Positions 32,354-42,499 are shown, counted from the stretch's first letter. The stretch: DNA of 64,000 bases from Pontibacter pamirensis (GCF_010015475.1 NZ_SSNI01000002.1:62001-126000), one strand, 5' to 3'. Made by a program: numbers and translations. The notes: generated by a model from the sequence alone, not told the origin.

Positions 32354-35300
32354 ATGATTGAGAAGTTAATTTCTTTTTCGCTCCGCAACCGCGTCATTGT
32401 GCTGTTGCTGTCGGCTTTCCTGTTTGGCTGGGGCGTGTACTCCATGCAAACAAATAAAATAGACGCCATTCCGGATTTGTCCGAGAATCAGGTCATCGTT
32501 TTCACGGAGTGGATGGGCCGTAGCCCGCAAATCATCGAGGACCAGGTAACTTACCCGCTGGTCACAAACCTGCAGGGCCTGCCTGATGTGAAGTATGTAC
32601 GTGGCTCCTCCATGTTCGGCATGAGCTTTATCTACATCATTTTTGAGGACGATACCGATGTGTACTGGGCTCGCTCCCGGGTGCTGGAGCGTCTGAATTC
32701 TGTCGGCAATATACTGCCGGAGGGTGCCACTCCAACCCTTGGCCCCGACGGAACGGGTGTAGGACATATTTTATGGTATACACTCGATGCCCCTGACATG
32801 GACTTAGGGGAGCAACGGGCTGTGCAGGATTGGTACGTAAAATTTGCCTTGCAAAACGTGGATGGCGTGAGCGAGGTGGCTTCTTTTGGAGGCTTCCAGA
32901 AGCAGTACCAGGTCACGGTAGACCCAAACAAACTCACTTACTATAACCTCACTGTTCCGCAGGTGATACAGGCTGTTCGGGCCAACAACAACGAGGCGGG
33001 TGGCCGCAAATTCGAGCGCTCCGACATCGGCTATATCATCAAAACCACCGGCTATTTAAAATCAGCAGAAGAGATAGAGAACATTGCTGTTACCACGAAC
33101 AACACGATTCCTGTTAGGATAAGAGACGTAGCCACCGTGCAGATGACAGGTGAAAGCCGTCTGGGCATCTTTGATCTGAATGGTGAAGGTGAGGCTGTGG
33201 GCGGCATTGTGGTGATGCGCTATGGGGAGAATGCTGAGGAAGTGATTGAGAACGTGAAGGAGAAAATGGCGGAGGTCGCCAAAGGCTTGCCAGAGGGTGT
33301 TGATTTCAACATCGTCTACGACCGCAGCGGCCTGATAAATGAAAGTATAGCCTCTGTCAGAAATACATTAATCGAAGAGATGATTGTGGCTGCAGTGGTC
33401 GTATTCCTCTTCCTCTTCCACTGGCGCAGTGCCCTCATCATCATGATTCAGTTGCCGCTTTCGATTGCCATAGGCTTCATCCTGCTCAACGCGTTCGACA
33501 TCTCCTCCAATATCATGTCCTTAACGGGTATTGCGCTTTCCATAGGTGTGATTGTGGACGATGCCATTGTGATGGTGGAGAACTCCTATAGGCACCTGGC
33601 AGAGGCAGCGAAAGTGAAGAAGCCGATAGAAGAAGAGTAAAGAGAGCGATAGGAAAATCTAGAATGTCATTTCGACCAAAGGGAGAAATCTGGTAAATAA
33701 CAAAAATTGACTGAACAGATCTCTCCTATTGTCGAGATGACAAAACAGGAGCTCATTCAAAATTGAAGAGATGATTTTAGATAAAGAAACAAGACTCAGC
33801 ATCATAGAAAAGGCCTCAAAGCAGGTAGGGCCCAGCGTGTTCTGGAGCACGGTCATCGTAATCACCTCCTTCCTTCCGGTTTTCTTACTGACAGGGCAGG
33901 AAGGGAAGCTCTTTAGCCCGCTGGCCTGGACGAAGACATTTATACTTATAGTGGATGCCATTGTGGCTATTACGCTTACACCAGTGCTTATTTCGTTCTT
34001 CCTTAAAGGCAAGCTGAAGGAGGATAACGCCAACCCCATTAACCGGGGCATGGAACGGGTGTACGGACCATTGCTGAAGTGGTGCCTGAAGTGGCGTAAG
34101 ACCACCATCGGCATTAATATTCTGGCGCTGCTTGTCTCTATCCCGATGCTGTTTAGCCTCGGAACAGAGTTTATGCCGCCCCTGAACGAGGGCTCTATCC
34201 TGTTTATGCCTGTCACGCTGCCCGATATATCTAATGCCGAGGCAAAACGCATCCTGCAGGTGCAGGACAAGATAATTAAATCTGTGCCGGAGGTAGACCA
34301 GGTGTTGGGGAAAGCTGGTCGCGCCAGCACGGCCACTGACAACTCCCCTATTAGTATGATTGAAACCATCATCATGCTGAAACCACAGTCGGAGTGGCGC
34401 GAGGGCATCACGAAACAGGACATCGTGCAGGAACTTGATACCAAATTGCAGATTCCGGGCGTGGTTAACGGCTGGACGCAACCTATCATCAACCGCATTA
34501 ACATGCTGGCCACTGGTATCCGTACTGATGTGGGAGTGAAGGTATATGGCCAGGATCTGGACTCTATTTATGCCGTGTCTGAAAAGGTAAAGTCGGCACT
34601 GGAAACAGTACCAGGTGTGAAAGACCTGTATGTGGAGCCGATTACAGGTGGCAAGTACCTCGAGATTGACATCAACAGAGAAGCCCTCGGACGCTATGGT
34701 CTTACGGTGGATGATGTGAACATGACCATTGAATCTGCGCTGGGTGGAGCCAGCATCGGCAACACCATCGAAGGCCGTGAGCGCTTTTCTATTAACGTAA
34801 GGCTGGCGCAGGAATACCGCAACAGCATCGAGCGGATCCAGCGCATCCCGCTGCAGACGGGTGCTGCCGGCACTATTCCTTTGTCGTCGGTGGCAGACAT
34901 GCGCTTCACAGATGGCCCCCCGATGATAAATTCTGAAAATGCCCAATTGCGTGGGGCCGTTCTCTTTAATGTCCGGGACCGTGACGTGGGCAGCACAGTA
35001 GAGGAGGCGATGGAGCGAATCAATGCGGAGGTGGAGGGAATACCTGAGGGGTATTACCTCGAGTGGAGCGGCCAGTGGGAAAATCAGGTACGTGCCACGC
35101 AGACGCTTCAGCTCATCATACCGCTGGTGCTGGCCATCATCTTCCTGATCCTTTACATCTCTTTCAAGTCCATCAAAGAGGCGCTGCTAAACCTTATAAC
35201 CATCCCTTTTGCCTTGGTGGGCGGCGTGTTCATCGTGTACTTCTATGGTGTGAACTTGTCTGTAGCCGTTGCAGTGGGTTTCATTGCACTGTTCGGGTTG

Positions 35301-35669
35301 GCTATCGAAACAGCCATGGTGATGGTGGTATATCTGAACGAGGCGATGAAAGAGCTGGTTGAAACCAAAGGCAACTCCTCCGAAACGATCACTAAACAGG
35401 ATATCCGGGATTATGTATTCATGGGAGCTGCCAAACGCCTGCGTCCTAAAATTATGACAGTGTCGGTAGCATTGTTTGGTTTAATTCCGGTACTGTGGGC
35501 GACAGGTGTTGGTACTGATGTAATGATTCCTATTGTGCTGCCGATGATTGGCGGTGTGTTTACATCATCCATTCACATTCTGCTGGTAACACCGGTGGTG
35601 TTTGAGATGACGAAAGAGTATGAATTGAAGAAACACGGAAAACTGGAGATATACGATGTTAAGCATTAA
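32354..35669 (+). pseudogene. CusA/CzcA-type RND heavy-metal transporter, split by an insertion
   Basis: Inner-membrane proton/metal antiporter. Fragment 1 (32354-33640) carries the N-terminal helix, the periplasmic porter part and TM2-4, ending VENSYRHLAEAAKVKKP...stop. Fragment 2 (33771-35669) starts in the following cytosolic loop with ETRLSIIEKASKQVGPS and runs to the normal C-terminus. Removing 133 bp (33638-33770) joins GAA GAA GAG to ATG ATT TTA in one frame of 1060 residues, the usual family length. The insert brings a 6-bp GAAGAG duplication. Possibly both halves are still made (fragment 2 has an ATG) and assemble; more likely the pump is inactive. Metal: copper/silver favoured by the adaptors' CPMHP domains. 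Confidence 0.9.
33638..33770. mobile_element. Palindromic repeat insertion inside the RND transporter gene
   Basis: 133 bp including one copy of the target duplication GAAGAG (33632-33637 and 33765-33770). The core is an imperfect hairpin: TGTCATTTCGACCAAAGG and AGAAATCT on the left (33664-33690) against AGATCTCTCC and TGTCGAGATGACA on the right (33717-33742). No coding capacity. This arm sequence resembles short dispersed palindromes common in Cytophagales and Flavobacteria genomes (from general knowledge); such elements would need an enzyme supplied from elsewhere. Confidence 0.8.
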
Positions 35670-36960
35670 GAAACATACTTTATCAATTCTCATTTTCAAG
35701 GGTGCCGGGAGATGGTTTACATCTGCTGCTGGCTTGTTGCTGTTGCTGTTAGGGAGCACATCTGCCTCAGCCCAGCAACAGCCAATGTCATTAGACAACA
35801 TGCTGCAGACGATACAAAGGGATAACCCTATGCTGCAGCAGTACGGTTATCGGGCGAAGGCAATGGATGCCTATGCAGAAGGTGCAACAGGCTGGATGGC
35901 CCCGATGGTGGGGGCAGGCGTATTTATGCTGCCTTACCCCGGCCAGGATGTGGAGCGTGATGAACGGGAAGGTTCTTACATGATCTCTGCGGAGCAGGCA
36001 ATTCCGAATCCTGCCAAACAGCGTGCTAAGCAAGAGTATATGAACTCCCGGGCCGCCATTGAGCAGGCCAAAGCCGATGTTCTGTACAACCAGTTAAAGG
36101 CTCAGGCAAAAGCTACCTATTACAGCTGGGTGGTGTTGGAGAAGAAACTGGATGTGTTGCAGGATAGTGAGCGTATCATGGAATTCATGCTGAAACTTGC
36201 CCGCATCCGCTACCCTTACAGCCAGGGTAAGTTAGGCAGCATATACAAAGCAGAGGCGCGCCTGCACGAGGTGGAGAACATGCAGCTGATGACGCGAAAC
36301 GAGATTGCACAGAAAAACGTGCAGCTCAACATCCTGATGAACCTGCCAAAAGAGCAGACCTTCCCCATCGACACGGTCACCAGCATACCAGAACCTGTGG
36401 CACTGGCAGTAGACACTGCTTACCTCAACGACAACCGCAGCGATATCAGCCAGCTAGACAGAACCATTCAGTCGATGCGGCTCAATGTGGAGCAGGAACG
36501 GCTGGAGCGCAAACCTGATTTCCGGGTGAGCTTTAATCATATGACGCCCCGTAACAGCATGATGCCAAACATGTATACCGCCATGGGTATGGTTAGTATT
36601 CCTATCGCCCCCTGGTCGTCTAAAATGTATAAAGCCAACACAAAAGCTATGAACCTGGAGATTGAGGCCATGCAGCGGGAGCGTGAATCCATGCTGAATG
36701 AAGCAGAGGGAATGGTCCGCACGATGGCAATGGAGCTAAATGCGAAGCGGGAGCAGGTAGAGAATTACAACACGAAGATTATACCTGCACTGAAAAAGAA
36801 CTACGACGTGACCATGATCGCCTATGAAGAAAACAACGCCCAGCTATCGGAGGTGATCGATGCCTGGGAAGCACTAAACATGGCCCACATGGAGTACCTG
36901 AATAACCTCCAGGAGCTTTACCTGCTGGCTGTAGATTATGAGCGCGAGATAGAGAAATAA
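35656..36960 (+). CDS. TolC-family outer-membrane efflux protein
   Basis: 434 residues: signal peptide ending near SASAQQQ, then the two coiled-coil helical-hairpin repeats of the OEP family, with SMRLNVEQERLERKPDFRVS at the repeat junction and PALKKNYDVTMIAYEENNAQ in the second. It provides the outer-membrane channel of the tripartite pump. Its ATG overlaps the end of the transporter gene by 14 nt, so it is translationally coupled to it. Intact. Confidence 0.92.
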   Translation: MLSIKKHTLSILIFKGAGRWFTSAAGLLLLLLGSTSASAQQQPMSLDNMLQTIQRDNPMLQQYGYRAKAMDAYAEGATGWMAPMVGAGVFMLPYPGQDVERDEREGSYMISAEQAIPNPAKQRAKQEYMNSRAAIEQAKADVLYNQLKAQAKATYYSWVVLEKKLDVLQDSERIMEFMLKLARIRYPYSQGKLGSIYKAEARLHEVENMQLMTRNEIAQKNVQLNILMNLPKEQTFPIDTVTSIPEPVALAVDTAYLNDNRSDISQLDRTIQSMRLNVEQERLERKPDFRVSFNHMTPRNSMMPNMYTAMGMVSIPIAPWSSKMYKANTKAMNLEIEAMQRERESMLNEAEGMVRTMAMELNAKREQVENYNTKIIPALKKNYDVTMIAYEENNAQLSEVIDAWEALNMAHMEYLNNLQELYLLAVDYEREIEK

Positions 36961-36969
36961 ATTATCAAT

Positions 36970-37036
36970 GATTGAATAAATGAATTTTGAATCTGGAAAA
37001 CAAACATTCAGTCATTCAGAATTCATTTATTCAAAA
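36970..37036. repeat. AT-rich palindrome before the first adaptor gene
   Basis: Left arm TTGAATAAATGAATTTTGAAT and the right arm read in reverse match at 20 of 21 positions. Lies between the tolC-type gene and adaptor 1; related to the element before adaptor 2 and to that at 17771-17915. Confidence 0.65.
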
Positions 37037-37046
37037 ATAAACAAAC

Positions 37047-38354
37047 ATGAAACAATACCTGAACATAATCCTGCTGCTGCTCTTTGTGCTGACAGCGGCG
37101 GCTTGCCAAGGTGACGAAGCGCACGAGCACGCGGAAGGAACGACCTATACCTGCCCCATGCACCCGCAGGTAGTGCAGGACGAACCCGGCACCTGTCCCA
37201 TCTGCGGCATGGATCTCGTGCCTCAGTCGGTTGAGGGGGAGGCAGTGGTGATGACAGATGAACTCACCTTTCTGTTACAGCCAACGAACGAAACAGTGAT
37301 TTCGAGTGTACCTGCTGTTACCCCGGAACAGAAGGTGGTAGAGGCTTCCGTTGAGATGGAGGGAATAATTACCTATGATGAAAGGAGAGTGTATTCCATA
37401 CCTGCACGCGTAGGTGGCCGTATCGAGAACCTGTACGTGAAGTACAATTTCCAGCCTGTCCAGAAAGGCCAGAAGCTGATGGAGGTGTATAGTCCGGATT
37501 TAGTTACTGCACAGAAGGAACTACTCTACCTCGTGCAGTCTGCTCCTGAAGATGAAGCCCTTATAGCAGCAGCCAAACAGCGGTTACAGCTCTTGGGAGC
37601 CACCGATGCACAAATCAACCGCCTGATCCGCACGGGGGAGGCCAGTTATACATTTGCCATCTATAGCCCTTACGATGGCTACGCAATAGGTTTGAACACC
37701 ACTGCGCCGTCTGCCATACCTAGCGAGATACCTATCAGGCAGGCCAATACAGGCGGAGGAATGAATGGTATGGGCGGCGGTGATGCAGGGTCAGCCTCTC
37801 AACGGAGAATGCCAGCTGCCGGCGAGGAGATACAACTGCGTGAGGGAATGTATGTGGGCGCAGGGCAGCCGCTGCTGCGCGTGGTAAATCCGAACCAGCT
37901 GTGGGCTGAGTTTAACATACCTGCCGGGGAGGTAAGCGCCATTGCCAAGGGCGCTCCTGTACAAATTACTTTCCCGCAGCTGCCTGGCGAGAAGCTGGAG
38001 GCACAGGTAGATTTCCTGCAACCGTTTTACGAAGCTGGTGAGAATTTTGCAAAGGTAAGAGTGTACCTGCCGGGAGAGCAAAAGATAGCCCGTGTAGGGC
38101 AATTAGTATCGGCAGAGGCCAGCTACACCACTGCCCCTGCCCTGTGGGTGCCGCGTACGGCGGTGCTGGATATCGGAACCAGGTCTGTTGCTTTTAAGCA
38201 GGTAAACGGCGTCTATAAGCCGGTAGCCGTTACAGTCGGAACCATAGAAGGAAACCAGGTACAGGTAGTGGAAGGGCTGGATCAGACGGACAAAATTGCC
38301 TCCGATGCCCAGTTCCTGATAGACAGTGAAAGCTTTGTAAAAATAAATGACTGA
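37047..38354 (+). CDS. RND periplasmic adaptor 1 (CusB-like) with heavy-metal-binding domain
   Basis: 435-residue membrane-fusion lipoprotein linking pump and channel. Lipobox ends at Cys20 (LTAAACQGD). A heavy-metal-binding YHS-like domain follows ([20 protein letters not shown]), then the barrel-sandwich hybrid and helical hairpin ([22 protein letters not shown]) and beta-barrel domain ([20 protein letters not shown]). A Gly/Met-rich insertion ([13 protein letters not shown]) lies near residues 232-245. CPMHP motifs are typical of copper/silver adaptors. Confidence 0.92.
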   Translation: MKQYLNIILLLLFVLTAAACQGDEAHEHAEGTTYTCPMHPQVVQDEPGTCPICGMDLVPQSVEGEAVVMTDELTFLLQPTNETVISSVPAVTPEQKVVEASVEMEGIITYDERRVYSIPARVGGRIENLYVKYNFQPVQKGQKLMEVYSPDLVTAQKELLYLVQSAPEDEALIAAAKQRLQLLGATDAQINRLIRTGEASYTFAIYSPYDGYAIGLNTTAPSAIPSEIPIRQANTGGGMNGMGGGDAGSASQRRMPAAGEEIQLREGMYVGAGQPLLRVVNPNQLWAEFNIPAGEVSAIAKGAPVQITFPQLPGEKLEAQVDFLQPFYEAGENFAKVRVYLPGEQKIARVGQLVSAEASYTTAPALWVPRTAVLDIGTRSVAFKQVNGVYKPVAVTVGTIEGNQVQVVEGLDQTDKIASDAQFLIDSESFVKIND

Positions 38355-38421
38355 ATAAGCGAATAAAGAATTTGAACATGAAAACAAACATTCAGTCATT
38401 CAGAATTCAGTTATTCAAAAT
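38349..38421. repeat. AT-rich palindrome before the second adaptor gene
   Basis: Same family as 36970-37036; the right half CATTCAGTCATTCAGAATTC is identical between the two. Occupies the whole gap between adaptor 1 and adaptor 2. Confidence 0.65.
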
Positions 38422-38430
38422 TAGAAGAAC

Positions 38431-39636
38431 ATGAAACGATACCTGAACATATTCTTCCTGCTGCTCTTTGTGCTGACGGCGGTTGCTTGCCAAACTGATG
38501 AAGCACACGAGCATGCCGAGGTAGATGGAACTACTTATACCTGCCCCATGCACCCGCAGGTGGTGCAGGATGAAGCGGGCATTTGTCCGATTTGCCACAT
38601 GGACCTTGTGCCTGTGTCACAATCCGGAAAGGACACCGGAGAACTGATGTTGAGCGAGAACCAGATAGCCCTTGGCAACATCAAAACGAGCCCCATTGTT
38701 TACGGCGATGTGTCCAGCAATTCTATCCTGACAGGGAAGCTGGTTATTGATGAAACGCAGACAGACATTGTCAGCAGCAGGGTAACAGGACGAATTGAGC
38801 GCTTGTACATCAAAGAAACAGGTGAGCAGGTGCAAAAAGGCCAGCCTCTGTACGACATTTACTCTGAAGAACTCCTGACCTTACAACGGGAGTACCTGCT
38901 GGCCTTAAGACAAAACCAGGAACTTGGCGCAGAGAATCCTCGCTTCGCCTCAATTCTTGAGTCTGCTAGAAAAAGGCTCCTGCTCTATGGCCTGACGGAG
39001 GCTCAGATCAGGAACCTGGGAAAGAGCGAAAATTTAGATGCCCGTGTTACCTTTGTGGCGCCAACCTCGGGTGTGATAACTGATGTGGCCGCAGCGGAGG
39101 GGCAGTATGTATCAGAAGGAGCTGTACTTTACAGGCTGGGTAAGCTTGACAAAATATGGGTGGAGGCTGAGCTATACCCGCAAGAGGTGGCAAGTGTGCA
39201 GGCGGGTGATGTAGTACAGGTGGCGGTGCAGGGCTTTGCAGGCGAAGCGGTTACGGCAAATGTTACTTTCATCAGCCCCGAGTTAAAGCAAGGGAGCCAG
39301 GTGACAGTGCTTCGGGCAGAGTTGCCCAACGTGGATGACCAGTACATGCCGGGTATGCAGGCCAGCGTCATGCTCCCCGGCAAAAACGGCTCTACACTGG
39401 CAGTACCTACTGATGCCGTTATCCGGGATGAAGGCGGCAGCCATGTATGGGTACAGACAGGTGGTAATACTTTTCAGGCCCGCATGGTGACACTGGGAGA
39501 AGAAAGCGCTGACAACGTTGCTATTCTAAGCGGAGTGGAAGAAAATGACAGGGTCGTTACCTCCGGCGCATACTTATTGTACAGCGAATTTGTGCTCAAG
39601 AAGGGGGCAAACCCTATGGCAGAACATAATCATTAA
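38431..39636 (+). CDS. RND periplasmic adaptor 2 (CusB-like) with heavy-metal-binding domain
   Basis: 401 residues, paralogue of adaptor 1. Signal peptide and metal-binding domain (lipobox Cys20, [20 protein letters not shown]) are nearly identical to adaptor 1 at protein level and similar in DNA, but the body (SSRVTGRIERLYIKETGEQVQKGQ onward) has diverged and lacks the Gly/Met insertion. It ends in a short His tail (MAEHNH). Two adaptors with one channel suggest either a mixed adaptor hexamer or service to two pumps. Confidence 0.92.
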   Translation: MKRYLNIFFLLLFVLTAVACQTDEAHEHAEVDGTTYTCPMHPQVVQDEAGICPICHMDLVPVSQSGKDTGELMLSENQIALGNIKTSPIVYGDVSSNSILTGKLVIDETQTDIVSSRVTGRIERLYIKETGEQVQKGQPLYDIYSEELLTLQREYLLALRQNQELGAENPRFASILESARKRLLLYGLTEAQIRNLGKSENLDARVTFVAPTSGVITDVAAAEGQYVSEGAVLYRLGKLDKIWVEAELYPQEVASVQAGDVVQVAVQGFAGEAVTANVTFISPELKQGSQVTVLRAELPNVDDQYMPGMQASVMLPGKNGSTLAVPTDAVIRDEGGSHVWVQTGGNTFQARMVTLGEESADNVAILSGVEENDRVVTSGAYLLYSEFVLKKGANPMAEHNH

Positions 39637-39638
39637 AC

Positions 39639-39671
39639 AATTCTGAATAACTAAATTTTGAATGGCTGACT
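39639..39671. repeat. Half copy of the AT-rich repeat
   Basis: AATTCTGAATAACTAAATTTTGAATGGCTGAC matches, in reverse orientation, the arm seen at 17882-17915 and before both adaptors. Lies just after the adaptor 2 stop. Confidence 0.45.
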
Positions 39672-39750
39672 AACGTCTCTTCAGAAGACAGTTCATCACT
39701 AACCTTAATTTAAAACTAAAGTCAATAACTAATTTAATAAAATTTATATC

Positions 39751-39933
39751 ATGAAAAAGACCCTTTTTGTAGCAGCCGCTGTAATTGCTTTCTCCTTTTC
39801 GGCATGTTCCGAAGATAACATAGCAAACACAGAGCACCATGAAGAAATGCATGATGAAGAGGTGCATAGTGATGAAATGGACTCAGAAGAAATGCATGAT
39901 GAAGAGGTGCATGAGGAGAAGATGGCTCACTAG
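39751..39933 (+). CDS. Small His/Glu/Met-rich lipoprotein, putative metal binder
   Basis: 60 residues. Signal peptide with lipobox Cys19 (FSFSACSED), then a low-complexity tail of repeated H-x-E/D-E motifs (HHEEMHDEEVH, SEEMHDEEVHEEKMAH) with many His, Glu and Met residues, a composition suited to binding copper or similar ions. Signal peptide and lipobox resemble those of the next gene (MKKTLFxAAxV), suggesting recent duplication of the export module. Not a named family; role inferred from composition and neighbours. Confidence 0.65.
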   Translation: MKKTLFVAAAVIAFSFSACSEDNIANTEHHEEMHDEEVHSDEMDSEEMHDEEVHEEKMAH

Positions 39934-39989
39934 GAGTCTTCAATCAAATGAAAGCTGAATAAATAAATGGATAATTATAAAACGACAAA

Positions 39990-40610
39990 ATGAAAAAGAC
40001 ACTTTTTGCAGCAGCCGTTGTAGCTGCTTTCACATTTACTTCTTGTTCTGAAAACACATCTGAAAATGTAGAAACAACAGTGGAAAACACAGAAGTGATA
40101 CAGGCAGATGCTGCCCAGACAACTAATGTAGTGGTGGAAACTCCTGATTATGCCAATGTAGCAGAGTCGATGAAAACGCAGATTTCACAGCTGGTAAGTC
40201 AGTATATGATCATGAAAGACGCTTTAGTAGCTTCTGATGCCAGTGCCGCCAAAGCATCTGCCAATGAAGTGCTGGAAATTGCCCGTGCAATGCCAGTGGC
40301 AACACTTACTGGCGATGAAAAAGCTTACGCCGAGGAGAAAAGAGAAGCGGTAGTGAATAGCGCCACTCAGATTGCGCAGGCAAATGACGTGGAGGCGCAG
40401 CGTGAGAACTTTGAGCAGTTGTCAGAGTCTGTCTTCGCTATGACCAAAGCTTTTGATGCTGCCGATCAAACACTGTACTACCAGCATTGCCCGATGGCCC
40501 TAAACAACCAGGGAGCTTACTGGCTAAGCTCAAACGAAGAAATCCGTAACCCTTACTTTGGCGAGAAAATGCTAAAGTGCGGAAGTACGGAAGAAGTGTA
40601 CGTAGACTAA
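39990..40610 (+). CDS. DUF3347 lipoprotein, putative copper-binding
   Basis: 206 residues. Lipobox Cys19 (FTFTSCSEN), an acidic/Thr linker, a helical region (about 55-150) and the C-terminal signature YYQHCPMALNNQGAYWLS and IRNPYFGEKMLKCG, characteristic of DUF3347 proteins found with copper-efflux adaptors. The HCPM and late Cys likely bind metal. Last gene of the efflux locus, followed by a shared terminator. Confidence 0.88.
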   Translation: MKKTLFAAAVVAAFTFTSCSENTSENVETTVENTEVIQADAAQTTNVVVETPDYANVAESMKTQISQLVSQYMIMKDALVASDASAAKASANEVLEIARAMPVATLTGDEKAYAEEKREAVVNSATQIAQANDVEAQRENFEQLSESVFAMTKAFDAADQTLYYQHCPMALNNQGAYWLSSNEEIRNPYFGEKMLKCGSTEEVYVD

Positions 40611-40627
40611 CACAACGGCTTTTCCTT

Positions 40628-40680
40628 CAACAAAAAGGCCTCCTCCCAAAGATTTGGGAGGAGGCCTTTTTGTTGTGCTC
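40628..40680. terminator. Bidirectional terminator between efflux locus and GH9
   Basis: Arms 40628-40650 and 40653-40675 are perfectly complementary over 23 bp, with AAAAA at the base of one arm and TTTTT at the other, so each strand ends its hairpin in a T-run. It serves the DUF3347 gene (+) and the GH9 gene (-). Confidence 0.88.
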
Positions 40681-40693
40681 TTACTACTTATTT

Positions 40694-42499
40694 TTACAAG
40701 GCTGCCCTGTCCTGCAGCGCCTCTATGGCACCCGCCAGGTAAACAAAAGGCGCATTCCAGTTGATGGCTATTTCGTTGGAGGCGTAGGAGCAATCATCAT
40801 CTGTAAACATCTCATCCGCGAAAGAGGACTGGTAGGTCGTGCAGTTGTCCTGCTTGTCGGCTCTGGCGTTCGGTCCCCCAGAGAGTAAGCCTGGAACAGG
40901 CTCTTCAATGCCGTCGGCTACAGATGGTCTGTGGTGTGGCTTCATCACTGACTTCTCACCAAAACCAGTCAGAAAAGAATAACCGGTAGCGTTACGGCCT
41001 AAGAGATAATCCAGGTTGGAAAGTGCTGCTTTCAGGTACTTTTTGTTATCTGTCAACTGGTATGCCTGAATCAGGACGATGCCCTGGTTGGCGGCTACAG
41101 AGCTGCTTCCCCAAATATAGTCTCCTTCCGTTTTTCCCATCACTGTTCTGTAGGTACGCGTGTCTGCTCCATCTATAAGTTCATCAGCAAAAGACACGAG
41201 GCGCTTCTGAATCTCCGGCAGGTCCTTCTGTGCAGCAGGCGTAAGTTCACTGCTGAAGCGGTTCAGGGTATAATAGCCCAGCAGGCGCACCTGTGGCCAT
41301 GACGGCAGCGGCATCTTATTGTCCGGTAACATGTTCACTTCATTGTAATACGTGTCCTGCTTTGTGGTCACATACAACTCCGCAGCAGCCCAGATAAACT
41401 CATCGCTGTAATCCTTGTCTCCGTAGCCTCCCGTAGAAACCTCCGGCTTGAACTGCTTGTTCATGGCATTCTGGTCATAGTCAACGTTCGGGTTGCGCTG
41501 TGCCCAGCTCCAGGCTTTCACCGCGGCCACCAGCGCAGAATCCGCCAGCCCAGGAAATTCACTCTCGTAGTTACTGAAAATGCGGCTTGCCTGTGCCATT
41601 ACAGCGGCAAAATCGAGGGTAGCGGCAGTACCTTTCTGCACCACATAACGCGGCTTGGAAGCCTCTGCAGGCATTATCATGCCTTCGAAAGAAGGATTTG
41701 TGAGCTTATTGTACACACCCCCGTCCTCCGGGTCCTGCATGGCCATCATCCAGCGCAGGTTCCAAAGCGCCTCATCCAGAATGTCAGGCACGTTGTTGCC
41801 ACTTTCAGGGATGTTCAGTTCCAGGTTCTTATAAAAACCTGGGAAGTCTTCGTAGGCAGAGAGTAAAGTACCCATGCTGATGCCGGAGTTCACAATATAT
41901 TTGTTGTAGTCGCCGGCATCATACCAACCGCGTGGGGCAGAAATCACTGAGCCAGCCGGACGCTGCGTAGAAACTGCAGAAGGATGAATTAGCACCTCGT
42001 TATCGGGGTGACCTGCCGCACGGGCCCATTTACCGGCATATTGCTCCGGGAGGTCTGTAGACATGCGCTGGTAATAAAACCCTTTGATAGAGGCTGCCGC
42101 CACATCTTTGTGCACGTCTCTGTCTATCTCAAATTCATAAGAGTGTCCTATTCCCGGTATGACCAGTACATAGCTTCCCGGCTCTTTGTAATTAGAAAAA
42201 TCAGCTACTCGTGTCGGTCTGTTAGAGAATTCACCGGCCTTGGTGGCTGTTAACTGGCCTGTGTACACCGTTTCCTGCAGGTCGGGCGTTTTCACATAGA
42301 ATTCACCATCCTCCATTTCGCCTACCACCACAGCCATTTTCGGCGCATTAGGGTAATAGCCGACCTGGTTCAGGCGTATGTTTTCTGACAGTTGCTGCTC
42401 CATAGCTACTGTACCTGTTTCCTGTTGCGCCGTTGAACATGAAAAAAGAAACGCCGCAGATACTCCACATACTAATTTTGTAAAAGTTGTTGAGTTCAT
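40694..42499 (-). CDS. Glycoside hydrolase family 9 lipoprotein (endoglucanase-like)
   Basis: 601 residues. Lipobox Cys21 (FLFSCSTAQ); N-terminal Ig-like CelD_N domain (about 40-130; IRLNQVGYYPNAPKMAVV); then the (alpha/alpha)6 barrel with GWYDAGDYNKY (catalytic Asp pair near 193), PHHRPSV (substrate His) and the C-terminal NEIAINWNAP with the acid Glu near 576. GH9 enzymes cleave beta-1,4-glucan, some also xyloglucan or mannan backbones. Membrane-anchored, last enzyme of the leftward PUL; it has its own 371-bp upstream gap and so possibly its own promoter. Confidence 0.93.
   Translation of the reverse strand: MNSTTFTKLVCGVSAAFLFSCSTAQQETGTVAMEQQLSENIRLNQVGYYPNAPKMAVVVGEMEDGEFYVKTPDLQETVYTGQLTATKAGEFSNRPTRVADFSNYKEPGSYVLVIPGIGHSYEFEIDRDVHKDVAAASIKGFYYQRMSTDLPEQYAGKWARAAGHPDNEVLIHPSAVSTQRPAGSVISAPRGWYDAGDYNKYIVNSGISMGTLLSAYEDFPGFYKNLELNIPESGNNVPDILDEALWNLRWMMAMQDPEDGGVYNKLTNPSFEGMIMPAEASKPRYVVQKGTAATLDFAAVMAQASRIFSNYESEFPGLADSALVAAVKAWSWAQRNPNVDYDQNAMNKQFKPEVSTGGYGDKDYSDEFIWAAAELYVTTKQDTYYNEVNMLPDNKMPLPSWPQVRLLGYYTLNRFSSELTPAAQKDLPEIQKRLVSFADELIDGADTRTYRTVMGKTEGDYIWGSSSVAANQGIVLIQAYQLTDNKKYLKAALSNLDYLLGRNATGYSFLTGFGEKSVMKPHHRPSVADGIEEPVPGLLSGGPNARADKQDNCTTYQSSFADEMFTDDDCSYASNEIAINWNAPFVYLAGAIEALQDRAAL

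Noticed and set aside
33885-34946. Long minus-strand frame of 353 codons, and a second of 284 codons at 33659-34513
   Set aside because: Antisense shadows of the GC-biased transporter gene; His/Arg-rich composition without motifs.
39749-39943. His/Pro-rich minus-strand frame
   Set aside because: Shadow of the His/Glu-rich lipoprotein; the plus-strand frame has a real lipobox.
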